The notes: generated by a model not told the origin, from the letters alone. Counted from the first letter of the stretch, positions 37,701-47,179 are shown. The stretch is 64,000 nucleotides of DNA from Maritalea mobilis (GCF_019800885.1 NZ_JAHVKE010000001.1:558001-622000); one strand, 5' to 3'. Made by a program: numbers and translations.

Positions 37701-38264
37701 GCGGCGGGCGCCGTCAAGCGTGTCCCCGAAGAGGTCGAGGCGCACCGGCGCGTCCTCTCCCGGGGGCCAGACGTCGATGATGCCGCCGCGCACGGCATAG
37801 TCGCCGGGCTCTGTCACCGTGGGGGCCTGGACGAAACCCATGCGCACGAAAAAGTCTTTCAGAGCCGCTTCGTCGATCCGTCCGCCGACGGTCGCTGCGA
37901 AGGCCGAGTTCCGCAAAAGGTCGCGCGGCGGGATATACTGCATCGCCGCGTTGAGCGTCGTGAGCAGGATGAAGTCGCCCAGGATCGCCCCCGCCGCCAG
38001 CGCCGCAAGCGTTGCCATGCGCTGCGCCGAGATGTCGGGATTGGGGGACACTCGGTCATATGGCAGGCAATCCCAGCCGGGAAAGCGCAGAACGGGGACC
38101 GTCGGGTCGAAAAAGGCGAGCGCGGTCGCCATCGCCTCGGCGCGCTTGTCATCGCGGGCGATGTGCAGCACGGGGCCGTCGCGCCGCGCCAATTCGCGCA
38201 GCAGAAGCGTGGCGTCGAAGCCCTCGGGCGCGCCGCCGGCAAGGATGTGATCAGGCTGACTCAT
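34761..38264 (-). CDS. mfd: transcription-repair coupling factor Mfd, with palindromic insertion
   Basis: Mfd removes RNA polymerase stalled at DNA damage and recruits UvrA. The 1167-residue protein has the UvrB-like N-terminal region, the RNA-polymerase-interaction domain, an SF2 translocase with GDVGFGKTEVA (about 645-655) and DEEQRFG (about 743-749), and the C-terminal domain. Length is normal for the family. At residues about 425-441 (GGKLEFSGQKNSSFSGSS) the sequence appears to be an insertion absent from related Mfd proteins as I know them; the underlying DNA (36945-36990) is two back-to-back perfect palindromes. The frame is kept open through it. The first part, before the insertion, is otherwise ordinary. 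Confidence 0.95.
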   Translation of the reverse strand: MSQPDHILAGGAPEGFDATLLLRELARRDGPVLHIARDDKRAEAMATALAFFDPTVPVLRFPGWDCLPYDRVSPNPDISAQRMATLAALAAGAILGDFILLTTLNAAMQYIPPRDLLRNSAFAATVGGRIDEAALKDFFVRMGFVQAPTVTEPGDYAVRGGIIDVWPPGEDAPVRLDLFGDTLDGARRFDPVSQRTTEKLERIELAPVSEVILDEASITRFRQNYRIEFGAAGTDDPLYEAVSAGRKHQGVEHWLPFFHERLETLFDYLPDAAVTLDDQSTPQRLARWESIADQYDTRKTALTQKGRLDTVYKPVPPDQLYLSDDAWRAAIAGHRVVQLSPLSQAPGPGVIDAGGRAGRDFAPERQNENISLFGALADHVRSKREDGAVVIASWSEGARERLKGLLEDQDITDTVEINDARDIGGGKLEFSGQKNSSFSGSSTGGVHLAVWPLEQGFTGAGLTVISEQDVLGDRLIRPRRKTRKAENYLTEAQTLSPGDLVVHVDHGVGRYNGLETITAMGAPHECLALEYAGGDRLFLPVENIELLSRYGHEEGLLDKLGGGAWQAKKARLKERIRQIADKLIRIAAERELRSAPMLQPPGDMWEAFCARFPYEETDDQLSAIADVIEDLERGRPMDRLVVGDVGFGKTEVAMRAAFLAAAQGLQVAVIAPTTLLARQHAKTFRDRFRGFPINVRQLSRFVSQKEASETKKGMADGSVDIVIGTHALLAKNIRFKNLGLLVIDEEQRFGVTHKERLKEMRSDVHVLTLSATPIPRTLQMSLSGVRDLSLIGTPPVDRLAIRTYVSEFDAVTIREALLREHYRGGQSFYVVPRIEDLREIEEFLTDQVPEVSFVTAHGQMAAGELDDRMNAFYDGKYDVLLATTIVESGIDIPTANTMVIHRADMFGLAQLYQIRGRVGRAKTRAYAYLTTKPRAKLTQSAEKRLRVLGSLDSLGAGFTIASQDLDIRGAGNIVGEEQSGHVREVGFELYQSMLEEAISKIRSGEAEGLPGDDGQWSPQINLGVPVLIPEDYVPDLDVRLGLYRRLSQLETKVDLEGFAAELIDRFGKLPREVNTLLLVVRIKAMCKRAHIAKLDAGPKGATLQFHDNKFPNPQGLVDFIQNQKGLAKVKDNKIVVRRDWVKEADKIKGAFAIARDLAQYATPPKKS
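36945..36990. repeat. two adjacent perfect palindromes inside mfd
   Basis: A 26-base perfect palindrome (36945-36970) abuts a 20-base perfect palindrome (36971-36990). Both share the core AAAACTCGAGTTTT. Their DNA encodes an 18-residue Gly/Ser-rich stretch in Mfd. The low-G/C core is unlike the surrounding codons, which suggests a small mobile or repetitive palindromic element inserted in frame. No other copy of the core occurs in the window. Confidence 0.8.
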
Positions 38265-38317
38265 GGCGCGCGAGACCTACGCCGCGAGCGTGGGAAGTCA
38301 AGCACCTGTCCCGACCC

Positions 38318-38854
38318 TCAGCCGAGCGGGCCGACGGTGACGTTGGTGTACATGCCCCAGAACGCGGTGAGAAAGATGAAGAGCACGCCCAGCATCTGCA
38401 CCTTGATCCGATGGGAACGAAGCACGCCGGAGACGTCCTGGTAGCCGCTGGCCTGCAATCGACGTGCCGTCGCGACCAGGAGCGCCCCGACAAGAAACGC
38501 GGGGAAGATCAGCAGGAAGATGGCCTGGCAGAACTCCACCCGGTAGGCCCATCCCGTGATCGCCAGCCCGGTCGACAGGAAGGCGGCAAAACCCAGCATG
38601 ACCGGCCCGGAGACCGCAGTCACGGCGAGCAGGCGTTCGCTGTTGATCTCGACCAGCGCCTGCATGTCCTGGGCCGCCCGCTCATCTCCGCGGCGGGCGC
38701 GATTGACGATGTGATAGGGCACCCCGAGGGTCCAATGCGACAGGGTCGACCACATGATCGCAAGCACGATCCAGTACCAAAGGTTCGAAAACGACCTGAG
38801 GTCGATCACTTCTGTCACAAGGTCGAGAAAATCCACGCGGATGCGTCCGTTCAC
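38318..38854 (-). CDS. conserved four-helix membrane protein, unknown function
   Basis: From the GTG at 38854 (VNGRIRVDFLDL) the protein is 178 residues; a GTG at 38836 gives 172 and an ATG at 38998 a much longer form whose extra part is not membrane-like. Four hydrophobic helices are seen, around NLWYWIVLAIMWSTLSHW, VSGPVMLGFAAFLSTGLAI, AIFLLIFPAFLVGALLVA and LGVLFIFLTAFWGMYT. I recall Rhodobacterales proteins like this, some automatically labelled component of the SufBCD complex, but I see no basis for that name. It is divergent from hemB. Confidence 0.65.
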   Translation of the reverse strand: MNGRIRVDFLDLVTEVIDLRSFSNLWYWIVLAIMWSTLSHWTLGVPYHIVNRARRGDERAAQDMQALVEINSERLLAVTAVSGPVMLGFAAFLSTGLAITGWAYRVEFCQAIFLLIFPAFLVGALLVATARRLQASGYQDVSGVLRSHRIKVQMLGVLFIFLTAFWGMYTNVTVGPLG

Positions 38855-39009
38855 TGCTGGCTGCCGATTTGGCGCGCACCATAGGCGCGGGGTTTGCGGG
38901 ACGCCAGCGACGAAAATGCCGCTCCGCGCGCTTTGCCGCCTTGAAGCCACACCCCTTGGCATGGCACCGATTTGCGCAACGCCAAGACGAGAAAACAAGG
39001 ACGCACGCC

Positions 39010-40008
39010 ATGAGTGCCAACCAGGCCCCCTTCCCCGCCACCCGCTTCCGCCGCACCCGCGCCAGCGCGTCGCTGCGCAACCTCGTGCGCGAGACCGAGA
39101 TCAGCGTGAATGACCTGATCTGGCCGATCTTCGTGCGCGATGGCGAGGGCGTGGAAGAACCGGTGGTCTCGATGCCCGGCGTGATCCGTCGCAGCGTCGA
39201 CAAGATCGTCGAGGCCGCGCGCGAAGCCCACAGTCTCGGCATCCCGGCCATCTGCCTGTTTCCCTACACGGATCCGTCCTTGAAAACCGAGCTTTGCGAA
39301 GAGGCCTGGAACCCCGACAACCTGTCGAACCGCGCGATCCGCGCGATCAAGGACGCGGTGCCCGAGCTTGCGGTGATGACCGATATCGCGCTCGACCCCT
39401 ACAATGCCAACGGCCATGACGGCATCGTGCGCGACGGGGTCATCGTGAATGACGAAACGGTCGAAGCACTGGTGAAGATGGCGCTGGCGCAGGCCGAGGC
39501 CGGGGCGGACATCCTTGGGCCGTCAGACATGATGGACGGGCGCATCGGGGCGATGCGCAGCGCGCTCGAGGCCGAGGGGCATGTGAACGTCACGATCATG
39601 TCCTATGCCGCGAAATTCGCCAGCGCCTATTACGGGCCGTTCCGCGACGCGGTGGGCGCTTCGGGCGCGTTGAAGGGCGACAAGAAGACCTACCAGATCG
39701 ACCCCGCCAACCGGGCCGAGGCGCTGCGTTGCGTCGAGCGTGACCTCTCCGAGGGCGCGGACATGGTCATGGTCAAACCCGGTCAGCCCTATCTCGACAT
39801 GGTGCGCGAGGTGAAGGACCGCTTCGGCGCCCCGACCTACGCCTACCAGGTGTCCGGCGAGTACGCGATGATCGAGGCCGCCGCGCAGAACGGCTGGATC
39901 GATGGTGAGAAGGTCATGCTGGAAAGCCTGATGTGTTTCCGTCGCGCGGGCTGCGACGGGGTGTTGACCTATTTCGCGCCGCGTGTGGCGAAACTGCTGA
40001 ACGGCTAG
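39010..40008 (+). CDS. hemB: delta-aminolevulinic acid dehydratase (porphobilinogen synthase)
   Basis: HemB joins two 5-aminolevulinate molecules into porphobilinogen, the second common step of tetrapyrrole synthesis. From the ATG at 39010 the protein is 332 residues: MPGVIRRSVDKIVEAAREA, ILGPSDMMDGRIGAMRSAL, the Schiff-base lysines in GDKKTYQ and MVMVKPG, and AYQVSGEYAMIEAAAQNGW. AAGGA lies before the ATG. The frame is open upstream of 39010 but not conserved there. It is expressed as a single gene by the look of the spacing. Confidence 0.96.
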   Translation: MSANQAPFPATRFRRTRASASLRNLVRETEISVNDLIWPIFVRDGEGVEEPVVSMPGVIRRSVDKIVEAAREAHSLGIPAICLFPYTDPSLKTELCEEAWNPDNLSNRAIRAIKDAVPELAVMTDIALDPYNANGHDGIVRDGVIVNDETVEALVKMALAQAEAGADILGPSDMMDGRIGAMRSALEAEGHVNVTIMSYAAKFASAYYGPFRDAVGASGALKGDKKTYQIDPANRAEALRCVERDLSEGADMVMVKPGQPYLDMVREVKDRFGAPTYAYQVSGEYAMIEAAAQNGWIDGEKVMLESLMCFRRAGCDGVLTYFAPRVAKLLNG

Positions 40009-40045
40009 GTCTGGTCGGATGCGCTAGCTGTAGCGGTCTGATCGG

Positions 40046-40098
40046 CGGAAACCCGCATGGCTTGTGGTATTGATGGATGACAGGCGTCGGAAACCCGC
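40046..40098. repeat. 11-base direct repeat after hemB
   Basis: CGGAAACCCGC occurs at 40046-40056 and 40088-40098, same orientation, 42 bases apart (about four turns of DNA), in the gap before the SYLF lipoprotein gene. It could be a paired binding site. Confidence 0.35.
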
Positions 40099-40200
40099 GT
40101 AGTCTATCGCTGGAACCTTGCGCAGATGACGCGAGGCTGAATTGAGGCATCCCGTCCGCCGACATCCGGCCGGACCACAGGACAAAGGGCAGATTGACCC

Positions 40201-40758
40201 ATGAGCAGCACCACGCGCAGGAATTTCGTGATTGGCGGGGCCTCGATCCCGCTTCTGGCCGCATGCGGCAACGGGCTGAACAGCCAGGGCAGCCAGCGTA
40301 TCGACGCCCGCGTCGATAGCGCCATCGAGTTCATGTATAGCGAGGTGCCCGGCACCCGCGAACTGGCCCGCGACGCCGCGGGCATGCTGGTCATGCCGCT
40401 GGTGACCGAGGCGGGCTTCGGCTTTGGCGGCAGCTACGGGCGCGGCGCGCTGCGGATCAACGGCGCGACCGTCGATTACTACTCGGCCACCTCGGGCAGC
40501 TTCGGGTTGCAGATCGGCGCGCAGCAATACGCGCACACCCTCTTTTTCATGACCGAGGACGCGTTGCGCGAGTTCCGCTACTCGACCGGTTGGTCGGCGG
40601 GCGCGGATGTGCGCTATGCTGTCAACAGCGAGGGCGCGACCCTTGGGGTGGACACCACCACCCTGCTCGATCCGGTGATCGCGGTGATCTACGGACAGGC
40701 CGGCCTGATCGTGGGCGCCACACTCGAAGGCACCCGCTACGCCCGCATCCTTCCGTAA
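40201..40758 (+). CDS. SYLF (Ysc84-like) lipid-binding lipoprotein
   Basis: The 185-residue protein begins with a Tat-like TRRNFVIGG and a lipobox LLAAC (lipidated cysteine about 22), so it is a probable lipoprotein. The mature region (GMLVMPLVTEAGFGFGGSYGRGALRING, then IGAQQYAHTLFFM and the end of the domain VGATLEGTRY) matches the SYLF/Ysc84 lipid-binding domain. Bacterial members have no firm function. The TRRNF pattern may indicate Tat export. It lies between hemB and the penicillin acylase gene on the same strand. Confidence 0.82.
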   Translation: MSSTTRRNFVIGGASIPLLAACGNGLNSQGSQRIDARVDSAIEFMYSEVPGTRELARDAAGMLVMPLVTEAGFGFGGSYGRGALRINGATVDYYSATSGSFGLQIGAQQYAHTLFFMTEDALREFRYSTGWSAGADVRYAVNSEGATLGVDTTTLLDPVIAVIYGQAGLIVGATLEGTRYARILP

Positions 40759-40838
40759 CGTCCGTTTGTCAGCACTGCGCTTTGCATTCGCGTCTCTGAC
40801 CGGCTAGATGGCGCGGTAGGTTTCCGCCCCGAGGTTTC

Positions 40839-43310
40839 ATGCCCGTCATCCTGCGCTGGCTAGTGCGACTGGTGTCGATCGCGATCGCGCTGAGCGTGGC
40901 CGCGATTGCAGTTGTCTGGTGGATTGCGGGGCGCTCGATCCCCGAGTACGACGCCGACTGGCAGGTCGACGGGCTGACCGGCCCGGTCGAGATCGTGCGC
41001 AACACCTCGGCCATCCCGCATATCTTCGGAGAAACCGACGAGGACGTGTTCTATGGCCTCGGTTTTGCCCATGCGCAGGACCGGTTGTGGCAGATGCTGA
41101 TGGTCCGGCGCACCGTGCAGGGCCGCTTGTCCGAGCTGTTCGGGCGGCCCACGGTGCAGATCGATGACCTGATGCGGCGGCTGGATCTTTACGGTCACGC
41201 GCGCCGCTCGGTCGAGGCGCTGGAGCCGCAGACCATTTCCGAGTTACAGGCTTATTCCGACGGCGTGAACGCGTGGATCCGGCTGGTCGGGTCCGAAGCC
41301 CTTGGTCGCGGCGCGCCCGAACTGTTCCTGTTCGAACCGGAAATCGCACCGTGGCGTCCCGCCGACAGCGTCGCGGTCAGCTTTGCCATGGCCTTGCAAC
41401 TGGCCACCCATCACGAGGAAGAAGTGCTGCGCGCCCGCGCGGCGCTGGCGCTGGACGACCCGGAACGTTTGGCCGACCTGCTGCCGGATGCCCCGGGCAC
41501 GGGCGCGACCGAACTGGCCGATTACGCAAGTCTTTTCGATGCGCCGCTGCCGCGCTACGCGCAGAGCCTTTCTCCCCCGCGCCATCCGCTGCATCCCAAC
41601 TATCTCGGCCGGGGGCGCGGCGGGGCGTCGAACATCTTTGCCGCCACGCCCGAACGATCGGCCGCGGGCGGTGCGCTTCTGGCCAATGATCCGCATCTGG
41701 AACTGACGGCCCCCTCGCCCTGGTATCTTGCCCGGCTGGAGCTTTCGACCGGCGGCGTGATCGGGGGGACCATCCCCGGCATGCCCATGGTGGTCGCCGG
41801 TCGCAGCGAGACCTTGGCCTGGGGCATCACCAACGCCTATCTCGACGACATGGACCTGCATGTCGAGGAACTGAACCCCGACAACCCGCAGGAGTACCGC
41901 ACGCCGGAGGGTTGGGCACCCTTCGAGACGCGCCGCTCGATCATCGAGATCGCGGACGAGACACCGATCACCATCACCTTGCGCAATACCGAAAACGGGC
42001 CGGTCATCCCCGGCACCCATTTCGACATCGCGACCGTGACGCCGCCGGGCCATGTCATGAGCCTGAGCTGGACGGCCCTGACCGACGAGAACACCTCGAT
42101 CCAGACGGGCCTGCGCCTGATGCGCGCCCAGACCATCGAAGAGGCCTTTGCCGCGGGCGAGGATTTCGTCGCGCCGGCGCAGAACCTGATGGTGGCCAGC
42201 GCCGACGGGCGCATCGGCATGCAGGTGATCGGCCACATCCCGTGGCGCATGACGGGCCACCAGACGCAGGCACGCATGCCCTCCCCGGGGTGGGAGCCCG
42301 ACAACCGCTGGCAAGGCATCACGCAGTATTTCGCCAACCCCACCTTCATCGACCCCGAGGGCGGTGTCCTCGGCAACACCAACAACAAGTCGGTGGATCG
42401 CGATTTCCCGCTCCATATCAGCTTCGACTGGGGCGACACGCAGCGCATCACGCGGCTGACGCGGCTGATGCGGGATCGGCAGGTGCATACCCGCGACAGT
42501 TTCATCGAGGCGCAGCTTGACGCGGTCTCGGCGGCGGCGCGCAACATCCTGCCCCTCGTCGCACGGGACCTGTGGTTCACAGGCGAAACCGCCCCCGCCG
42601 GAACGCCAGAACGCCGACGCCAGCGCGCGCTGGAGCTTCTGGCCGATTGGGACGGCGAGATGAACGAACACCTGCCCGAGCCGCTGATCTACGCAAGCTG
42701 GATGCGACACCTGCAACAGCGCCTGATCCGCGACGAGATCGGCCCGCTGGCCGACGAATTCTGGCAGCTTGAGCCGGTCTTCATCGAACGCGTGTTCCGG
42801 GACGTGAACGGCGCAGCGGTCTGGTGCGACGTGGGCCCCTCGACCGCGACCGAGACCTGTACCGACATCGCGCGGCTGGCGCTGGACGACGCCTTGCAGG
42901 AACTGTCCGAGGCCTATGGCGAAGACCTCGAAAGCTGGCGCTGGGGCGCTGCGCACGAGGCGCATCACGATCACCCGGTCTTGGGCGACACGCGGCTGTT
43001 TTCGTGGATCGTGAACATTCGCCAGCCCACCTCGGGCGGGGATTTCACGCTGCAACGTGGGGCCACCCTTGGCGACGGGCCAACGCCCTACGCCAACATG
43101 CACGCGGCTGGCTATCGCGGCGTCTATGATTTCGCCGATCCCGAAAGCTCGGTCTTCATCATCTCCACGGGCCAGTCCGGCCACCCGTTGAGCCGTCACT
43201 ACGACGATCTGGGCGAGTTGTGGCGGCGCGGCGAATACGTGCCCATGACGCTCGACCCCGACCTGGCGCGCGCGGGCAACCTCGGGATCACGACCCTGAC
43301 CCCGCGCTGA
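40839..43310 (+). CDS. penicillin acylase family protein
   Basis: The 823-residue N-terminal-nucleophile hydrolase has an N-terminal membrane segment or signal anchor (about 10-28). The nucleophile serine is about S264 in GRGGASNIFAA, where autoproteolysis would give alpha and beta chains. Later HLELTAPSPWYLARL and RSETLAWGITNAYLDDMDLHVE are typical. Enzymes of this family hydrolyse amides such as penicillin G or acyl-homoserine lactones; which applies here is unknown. An AHL-acylase role would be of interest given the solo LuxR at 17.5 kb. CGAGG precedes the ATG. Confidence 0.92.
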   Translation: MPVILRWLVRLVSIAIALSVAAIAVVWWIAGRSIPEYDADWQVDGLTGPVEIVRNTSAIPHIFGETDEDVFYGLGFAHAQDRLWQMLMVRRTVQGRLSELFGRPTVQIDDLMRRLDLYGHARRSVEALEPQTISELQAYSDGVNAWIRLVGSEALGRGAPELFLFEPEIAPWRPADSVAVSFAMALQLATHHEEEVLRARAALALDDPERLADLLPDAPGTGATELADYASLFDAPLPRYAQSLSPPRHPLHPNYLGRGRGGASNIFAATPERSAAGGALLANDPHLELTAPSPWYLARLELSTGGVIGGTIPGMPMVVAGRSETLAWGITNAYLDDMDLHVEELNPDNPQEYRTPEGWAPFETRRSIIEIADETPITITLRNTENGPVIPGTHFDIATVTPPGHVMSLSWTALTDENTSIQTGLRLMRAQTIEEAFAAGEDFVAPAQNLMVASADGRIGMQVIGHIPWRMTGHQTQARMPSPGWEPDNRWQGITQYFANPTFIDPEGGVLGNTNNKSVDRDFPLHISFDWGDTQRITRLTRLMRDRQVHTRDSFIEAQLDAVSAAARNILPLVARDLWFTGETAPAGTPERRRQRALELLADWDGEMNEHLPEPLIYASWMRHLQQRLIRDEIGPLADEFWQLEPVFIERVFRDVNGAAVWCDVGPSTATETCTDIARLALDDALQELSEAYGEDLESWRWGAAHEAHHDHPVLGDTRLFSWIVNIRQPTSGGDFTLQRGATLGDGPTPYANMHAAGYRGVYDFADPESSVFIISTGQSGHPLSRHYDDLGELWRRGEYVPMTLDPDLARAGNLGITTLTPR

Positions 43311-43416
43311 CACCCTATGCCGTGTCACTTGGACCGGCTGGGAAAACGCCCCTTCCCGGTCTCGCGTGGCTGCGCTAGGAAACGGGGCGCTTGTTCATCC
43401 CATCAAGGTGTCGTCC

Positions 43417-44295
43417 ATGCCCCTTCTCTATGACAGCCCCGAGGCGTGGCTTGCGTCGCCCGAAAAACGTTTGTCGGTTTTTGGCATGTCGGGGCTTGGG
43501 AAAACGCGGCTGGCCAGCCTGCTGCGCGACCATGGCGACTGGTTCCACTACTCGATCGATTACCGCATCGGCACCGCCTATATGGGTGAGCACATCACAG
43601 ACAACCTCAAGCGGCAGGCCATGCAGGTGCCGTTCCTGGCGGACCTGCTGCGCTCGGATTCGATCTATATCGGCTCCAACATCCGCTTCGATAACCTTGC
43701 GCCTCTCTCGACCTATCTCGGCAAGCCGGGTGATCCGGCCAAGGGCGGCTTGCCCTTCGATGAATACATGCGCCGGCAGGACCTGCACCGCCGGGCCGAG
43801 ATCAACGCGCTGCTGGATACGCCCGCCTTCATCGCCCGCGCCCATGACCTCTATGGCTACCCGCATTTCGTGAACGATACCGGCGGGTCGATCTGCGAGG
43901 TGGTGGACCCGGCCAACCCGAAGGACGAGGTGCTCTGCGCGCTTTCGCAACATACGCTTCTGGTCTGGATCGAGGGCACCGAGGCCCATACCGAGGAACT
44001 GATCCGCCGCTTCGACCGTGCGCCGAAACCGATGTATTACCAACCCACCTTCCTGCGCGCGGAATGGGCCAGCTACCTTGACCAGAGCGGCCAGTCGCCC
44101 CAGACGGTCGACCCCGACGCCTTCGTGCGGTTCGCCTATGCCCGCGCCCTGGCCCACCGCGCGCCGCTCTATGCCGCGATGGCGCGCCACTGGGGCGTCA
44201 GCGTCACCGCGGCCGAGGTCGAAAGCGTGCGTGACGCCGCGGATGCCGAGGCGATGGTCGCCGCCGCCCTTGGACGCCGCGCCGCAAGCGCCTAG
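43417..44295 (+). CDS. P-loop ATPase of unknown function
   Basis: From the ATG at 43417 the protein is 292 residues. The only clear motif is the Walker A loop GMSGLGKT (about 23-30) directly after LSVFGM. Further on, [43 protein letters not shown] and [16 protein letters not shown] look like conserved segments of a small-kinase-like ATPase seen in alphaproteobacteria. No substrate can be named. It is 35 bases before the metA GTG, in the same direction, so they may be co-transcribed. Confidence 0.72.
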   Translation: MPLLYDSPEAWLASPEKRLSVFGMSGLGKTRLASLLRDHGDWFHYSIDYRIGTAYMGEHITDNLKRQAMQVPFLADLLRSDSIYIGSNIRFDNLAPLSTYLGKPGDPAKGGLPFDEYMRRQDLHRRAEINALLDTPAFIARAHDLYGYPHFVNDTGGSICEVVDPANPKDEVLCALSQHTLLVWIEGTEAHTEELIRRFDRAPKPMYYQPTFLRAEWASYLDQSGQSPQTVDPDAFVRFAYARALAHRAPLYAAMARHWGVSVTAAEVESVRDAADAEAMVAAALGRRAASA

Positions 44296-44330
44296 ATCAA
44301 GCCCCCCGGACCTATCGGAGAGTTCAGCCC

Positions 44331-45290
44331 GTGCCCATTCGCCTGCCCACCAGCCTGCCCGCCTTCTCGATCCTGAAGGACGAGGGCGTGATGGTCATGG
44401 GCCGGCGCGCCGCCGACAAGCAGGACATTCGCCCGCTGCGCATCGCGCTTCTCAACCTGATGCCCAAGAAGATCCAGACCGAGACGCAATTCGCCCGGCT
44501 GATCGGCGCGACGCCTCTGCAGGTCGAGTTCTCGCTGATCCGCATGACCGATCACGAGACCCGCAACACCGCGCCGGAACACATGGAGGAGTTCTACCGC
44601 CCCTTCCGCGACGTCGAGGCCACGGGCGAGAAATTCGACGGGCTGATCATCACCGGCGCCCCGATCGAGCATCTGCCCTTCGAAGAGGTCACCTACTGGG
44701 ACGAGCTGACCCGCGTCTTCGAGTGGACCCAGACCCATGTGCATTCCACCTTCGGCGTCTGCTGGGGCGGGATGGCGATGATCCACTACTTCCACGGCGT
44801 GAAGAAACATCTGCTGCCGCGAAAGCTCTTCGGGTGCTACCGGCACCAGAACCTTGCCCCAGACAGCCCCTATCTGCGCGGCTTCTCGGATGATTTCGTG
44901 ATGCCCGTCAGCCGCTGGACCGAGATGCGCCGCGACGAGATCGAGGCCGCTGGCCTGCCCGTGCTGCTGCATTCGGACGCCGTGGGTACGGGCCTCGTGG
45001 AGGACCCCGACCGCCGCGCGCTATATGTCTTCAACCATCTCGAATACGATAGCGGCACGCTGAACGAGGAATACCAGCGCGACCTTGCCGGCGCGCAGGT
45101 CGATGGCGCCGAGATCCAGCTGCCGGTGAATTATTTCCCCGATGATGATCCCGCGCGCCGCCCGCCGAACCGCTGGCGCAGCCAGGCGCATCTGCTCTAC
45201 GGCAACTGGATTTCCGAGGTGTACCTGACCACCCCCTTCGAGATCGAACGGATCGGCACGGCCAGCACGGACTGGCGCAAGGGCGAATGA
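44331..45290 (+). CDS. metA: homoserine O-acyltransferase, predicted acetyl-CoA specific
   Basis: MetA acylates L-homoserine as the committed step of methionine synthesis. The 319-residue protein has [30 protein letters not shown], the nucleophile in [10 protein letters not shown] (C144) and the catalytic pair in NHLEY (H236/E238). At the position that matches Gly111 of E. coli MetA it has glutamate ([13 protein letters not shown]113). Published work on MetA shows glycine there favours succinyl-CoA and glutamate favours acetyl-CoA. The start is GTG. The stop overlaps the next gene by four bases. Confidence 0.93.
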   Translation: MPIRLPTSLPAFSILKDEGVMVMGRRAADKQDIRPLRIALLNLMPKKIQTETQFARLIGATPLQVEFSLIRMTDHETRNTAPEHMEEFYRPFRDVEATGEKFDGLIITGAPIEHLPFEEVTYWDELTRVFEWTQTHVHSTFGVCWGGMAMIHYFHGVKKHLLPRKLFGCYRHQNLAPDSPYLRGFSDDFVMPVSRWTEMRRDEIEAAGLPVLLHSDAVGTGLVEDPDRRALYVFNHLEYDSGTLNEEYQRDLAGAQVDGAEIQLPVNYFPDDDPARRPPNRWRSQAHLLYGNWISEVYLTTPFEIERIGTASTDWRKGE

Positions 45291-46234
45291 AGCTCTTTCT
45301 CCTCCTGCTTGGCCTTATAGTGTTTTCTGTCGCGCTGACCCTCTGGAAAGCGGCGCGGCACGAACGCCTCTCCGAGGAACATTGGCCACCCGAGGGGGAA
45401 TTCCTGACGATCGGCGGGCATCGCGTGCACTATGTCCTGCGCGGCAGCGGTCCCGACCTCGTCCTGATCCACGGAGCAAGCGGAAACACCCGTGATTTCA
45501 CCTTCGCGATGGTGGACCGGCTGGCCGAGCGCTACCGCGTGATCGTCTTCGACCGGCCAGGGCTTGGCTACACGGACCGGATCAACCGCATCGGCGCGAC
45601 GCTGCGCCAACAGGCGGACCTGCTGGTGCGCGCGGCGACCGAACTCGGCGCCGAGCGGCCTTTGGTCTTCGGCCATTCCTATGGTGGATCGGTCGCGCTG
45701 GCCTGGGCGGTGCATCATCCCGAGCGGCTTTCGGGGCTGACCCTGTCTGCGGCGGCCTCGAACCCCTGGAGCACCGGCCTCGGCACCTATTACACCGTGC
45801 TGTCGCACCCCATCGGGCAATCGCTGGTGATCCCTGCGCTCACGGCCTGGGTGCCCGACCGCGTGGTCGACGATACGATCGACAGCGTCTTCCTGCCCGA
45901 CATGGCGCCTGAGGGATACCACACCCATATCGGTGCGGGACTGACGCTGCGCCGCGTGTCGATGCGGGCCAATGCCATGCAGCGCGCCAAGCTTCTGGAG
46001 GAAATCAAGGCGCAGGTCCCGCGCTATGGCGAGATCGCCGTTCCGGTCGAGATCATCCACGGCGACGCGGACGAGACCGTGCCGCTCAGGGTGCATTCGA
46101 TCCCGCTGTCGCAGCAGATCGCCGGCGCCAACCTCACCGTGCTCGACGGGATCGGTCACATGCCCCACCATGCCGTGCCCGAAGCGACCGACGCCGCCAT
46201 CGACCGCACCACGTCCCGCGCCGGATTGCGCTGA
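45287..46234 (+). CDS. alpha/beta-hydrolase
   Basis: The 315-residue protein has an N-terminal membrane or signal segment (about 2-18, [17 protein letters not shown]), the fold motif [12 protein letters not shown], the nucleophile elbow [11 protein letters not shown] (Ser) and the late histidine in GIGHMPHH. The hydrolysed bond is not predictable. Its ATG overlaps the metA stop, so it is translated with metA, yet no methionine-pathway role is known for such a protein. An acid in HGDADETVP supplies the third catalytic residue. Confidence 0.85.
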   Translation: MKLFLLLLGLIVFSVALTLWKAARHERLSEEHWPPEGEFLTIGGHRVHYVLRGSGPDLVLIHGASGNTRDFTFAMVDRLAERYRVIVFDRPGLGYTDRINRIGATLRQQADLLVRAATELGAERPLVFGHSYGGSVALAWAVHHPERLSGLTLSAAASNPWSTGLGTYYTVLSHPIGQSLVIPALTAWVPDRVVDDTIDSVFLPDMAPEGYHTHIGAGLTLRRVSMRANAMQRAKLLEEIKAQVPRYGEIAVPVEIIHGDADETVPLRVHSIPLSQQIAGANLTVLDGIGHMPHHAVPEATDAAIDRTTSRAGLR

Positions 46235-46288
46235 GCGGCCCCGCCGCCTAATGTGACGCCTCATAACATGACGGCAAAGGCAGGCCAG

Positions 46289-47179
46289 ATGAGCAAACCC
46301 TTCGATGGCGCGATCACCCGGTTCTACAAGGAAGATGCGCCCGAAAGCGTGCGAAAGGCGATCAAATCCGCCAAGAAGGACACGATCCTCGACCCCGGCT
46401 ACCCTTATCCCGAACGGATGGACAAGAAGGAGTACGAGGGTCAACTCGCCGCGCTTCAGATCGAGCTGGTGAAATTCCACGCCTGGGTGCGCGACACGGG
46501 CGAACGCATTGCCGTGGTCTTCGAAGGGCGCGACGCCGCCGGCAAGGGCGGGTCCATCAAGCGCGTGCGCGAAAACCTCAACCCGCGGGTGGCCGGCGTC
46601 GTGGCCTTGCAGAAACCGACCGAGCGCGAGGCCAGCCAATGGTACTTCCAGCGCTACGTGCACCACCTGCCCGCCGCCGGCGAGATCCGGCTCTTCGACC
46701 GCAGCTGGTACAATCGCGGCGTGGTCGAGCATGTCTTCGGCTTCTGCGCGCCCGAGCAGCGGCAGGCCTTTTTCCGCCAATTGCCCGATTTCGAGCATAT
46801 GCTGGTGCGCGACGGCGTACGCCTGACGAAACTCTGGCTGAACGTGGGCCGCGCCGAGCAACTCCGCCGGTTCCTCGACCGCGAGAATGACCCGCTGAAA
46901 CAGTGGAAACTCAGCTGGATCGATGTCGAAGGCCTCAAGAAATGGGATGCCTATTCGGACGCGATCGGCGAAACGCTGGCGCTTGGCCACACGGCCCATG
47001 CGCCCTGGACGGTGATCCGCGCCGATGACAAGCGCCGCGCGCGGCTGGCCGTGATCCGGGCGATCCTGTCGGGCATGGATTATCCGGGCAAGGATGACGC
47101 GCTGGTCGGCAAGCCCGACCCCATGATCTGCGGCGGCCCCGAGATGTGGGCCGATCACTCCGCGCCGAACGGCGACTGA
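46289..47179 (+). CDS. ppk2: polyphosphate kinase 2
   Basis: PPK2 moves phosphate between polyphosphate and nucleotides, usually making GTP or ATP from polyphosphate. The 296-residue protein (from the ATG at 46289, where GGCAGG lies upstream) has Walker [16 protein letters not shown], the lid RVYHL-like region [11 protein letters not shown] and Walker [16 protein letters not shown]. Its length and single domain suggest a class I enzyme. An upstream in-frame GTG at 46253 is less likely. It fits a genome that also has a full phosphate-starvation system. A TetR gene follows four bases later. Confidence 0.92.
   Translation: MSKPFDGAITRFYKEDAPESVRKAIKSAKKDTILDPGYPYPERMDKKEYEGQLAALQIELVKFHAWVRDTGERIAVVFEGRDAAGKGGSIKRVRENLNPRVAGVVALQKPTEREASQWYFQRYVHHLPAAGEIRLFDRSWYNRGVVEHVFGFCAPEQRQAFFRQLPDFEHMLVRDGVRLTKLWLNVGRAEQLRRFLDRENDPLKQWKLSWIDVEGLKKWDAYSDAIGETLALGHTAHAPWTVIRADDKRRARLAVIRAILSGMDYPGKDDALVGKPDPMICGGPEMWADHSAPNGD

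Noticed and set aside
44295-44331. SAM-sensing riboswitch before metA
   Set aside because: Only 35 bases separate the preceding gene from metA, too short for a SAM-II element, and no matching conserved sequence is present.
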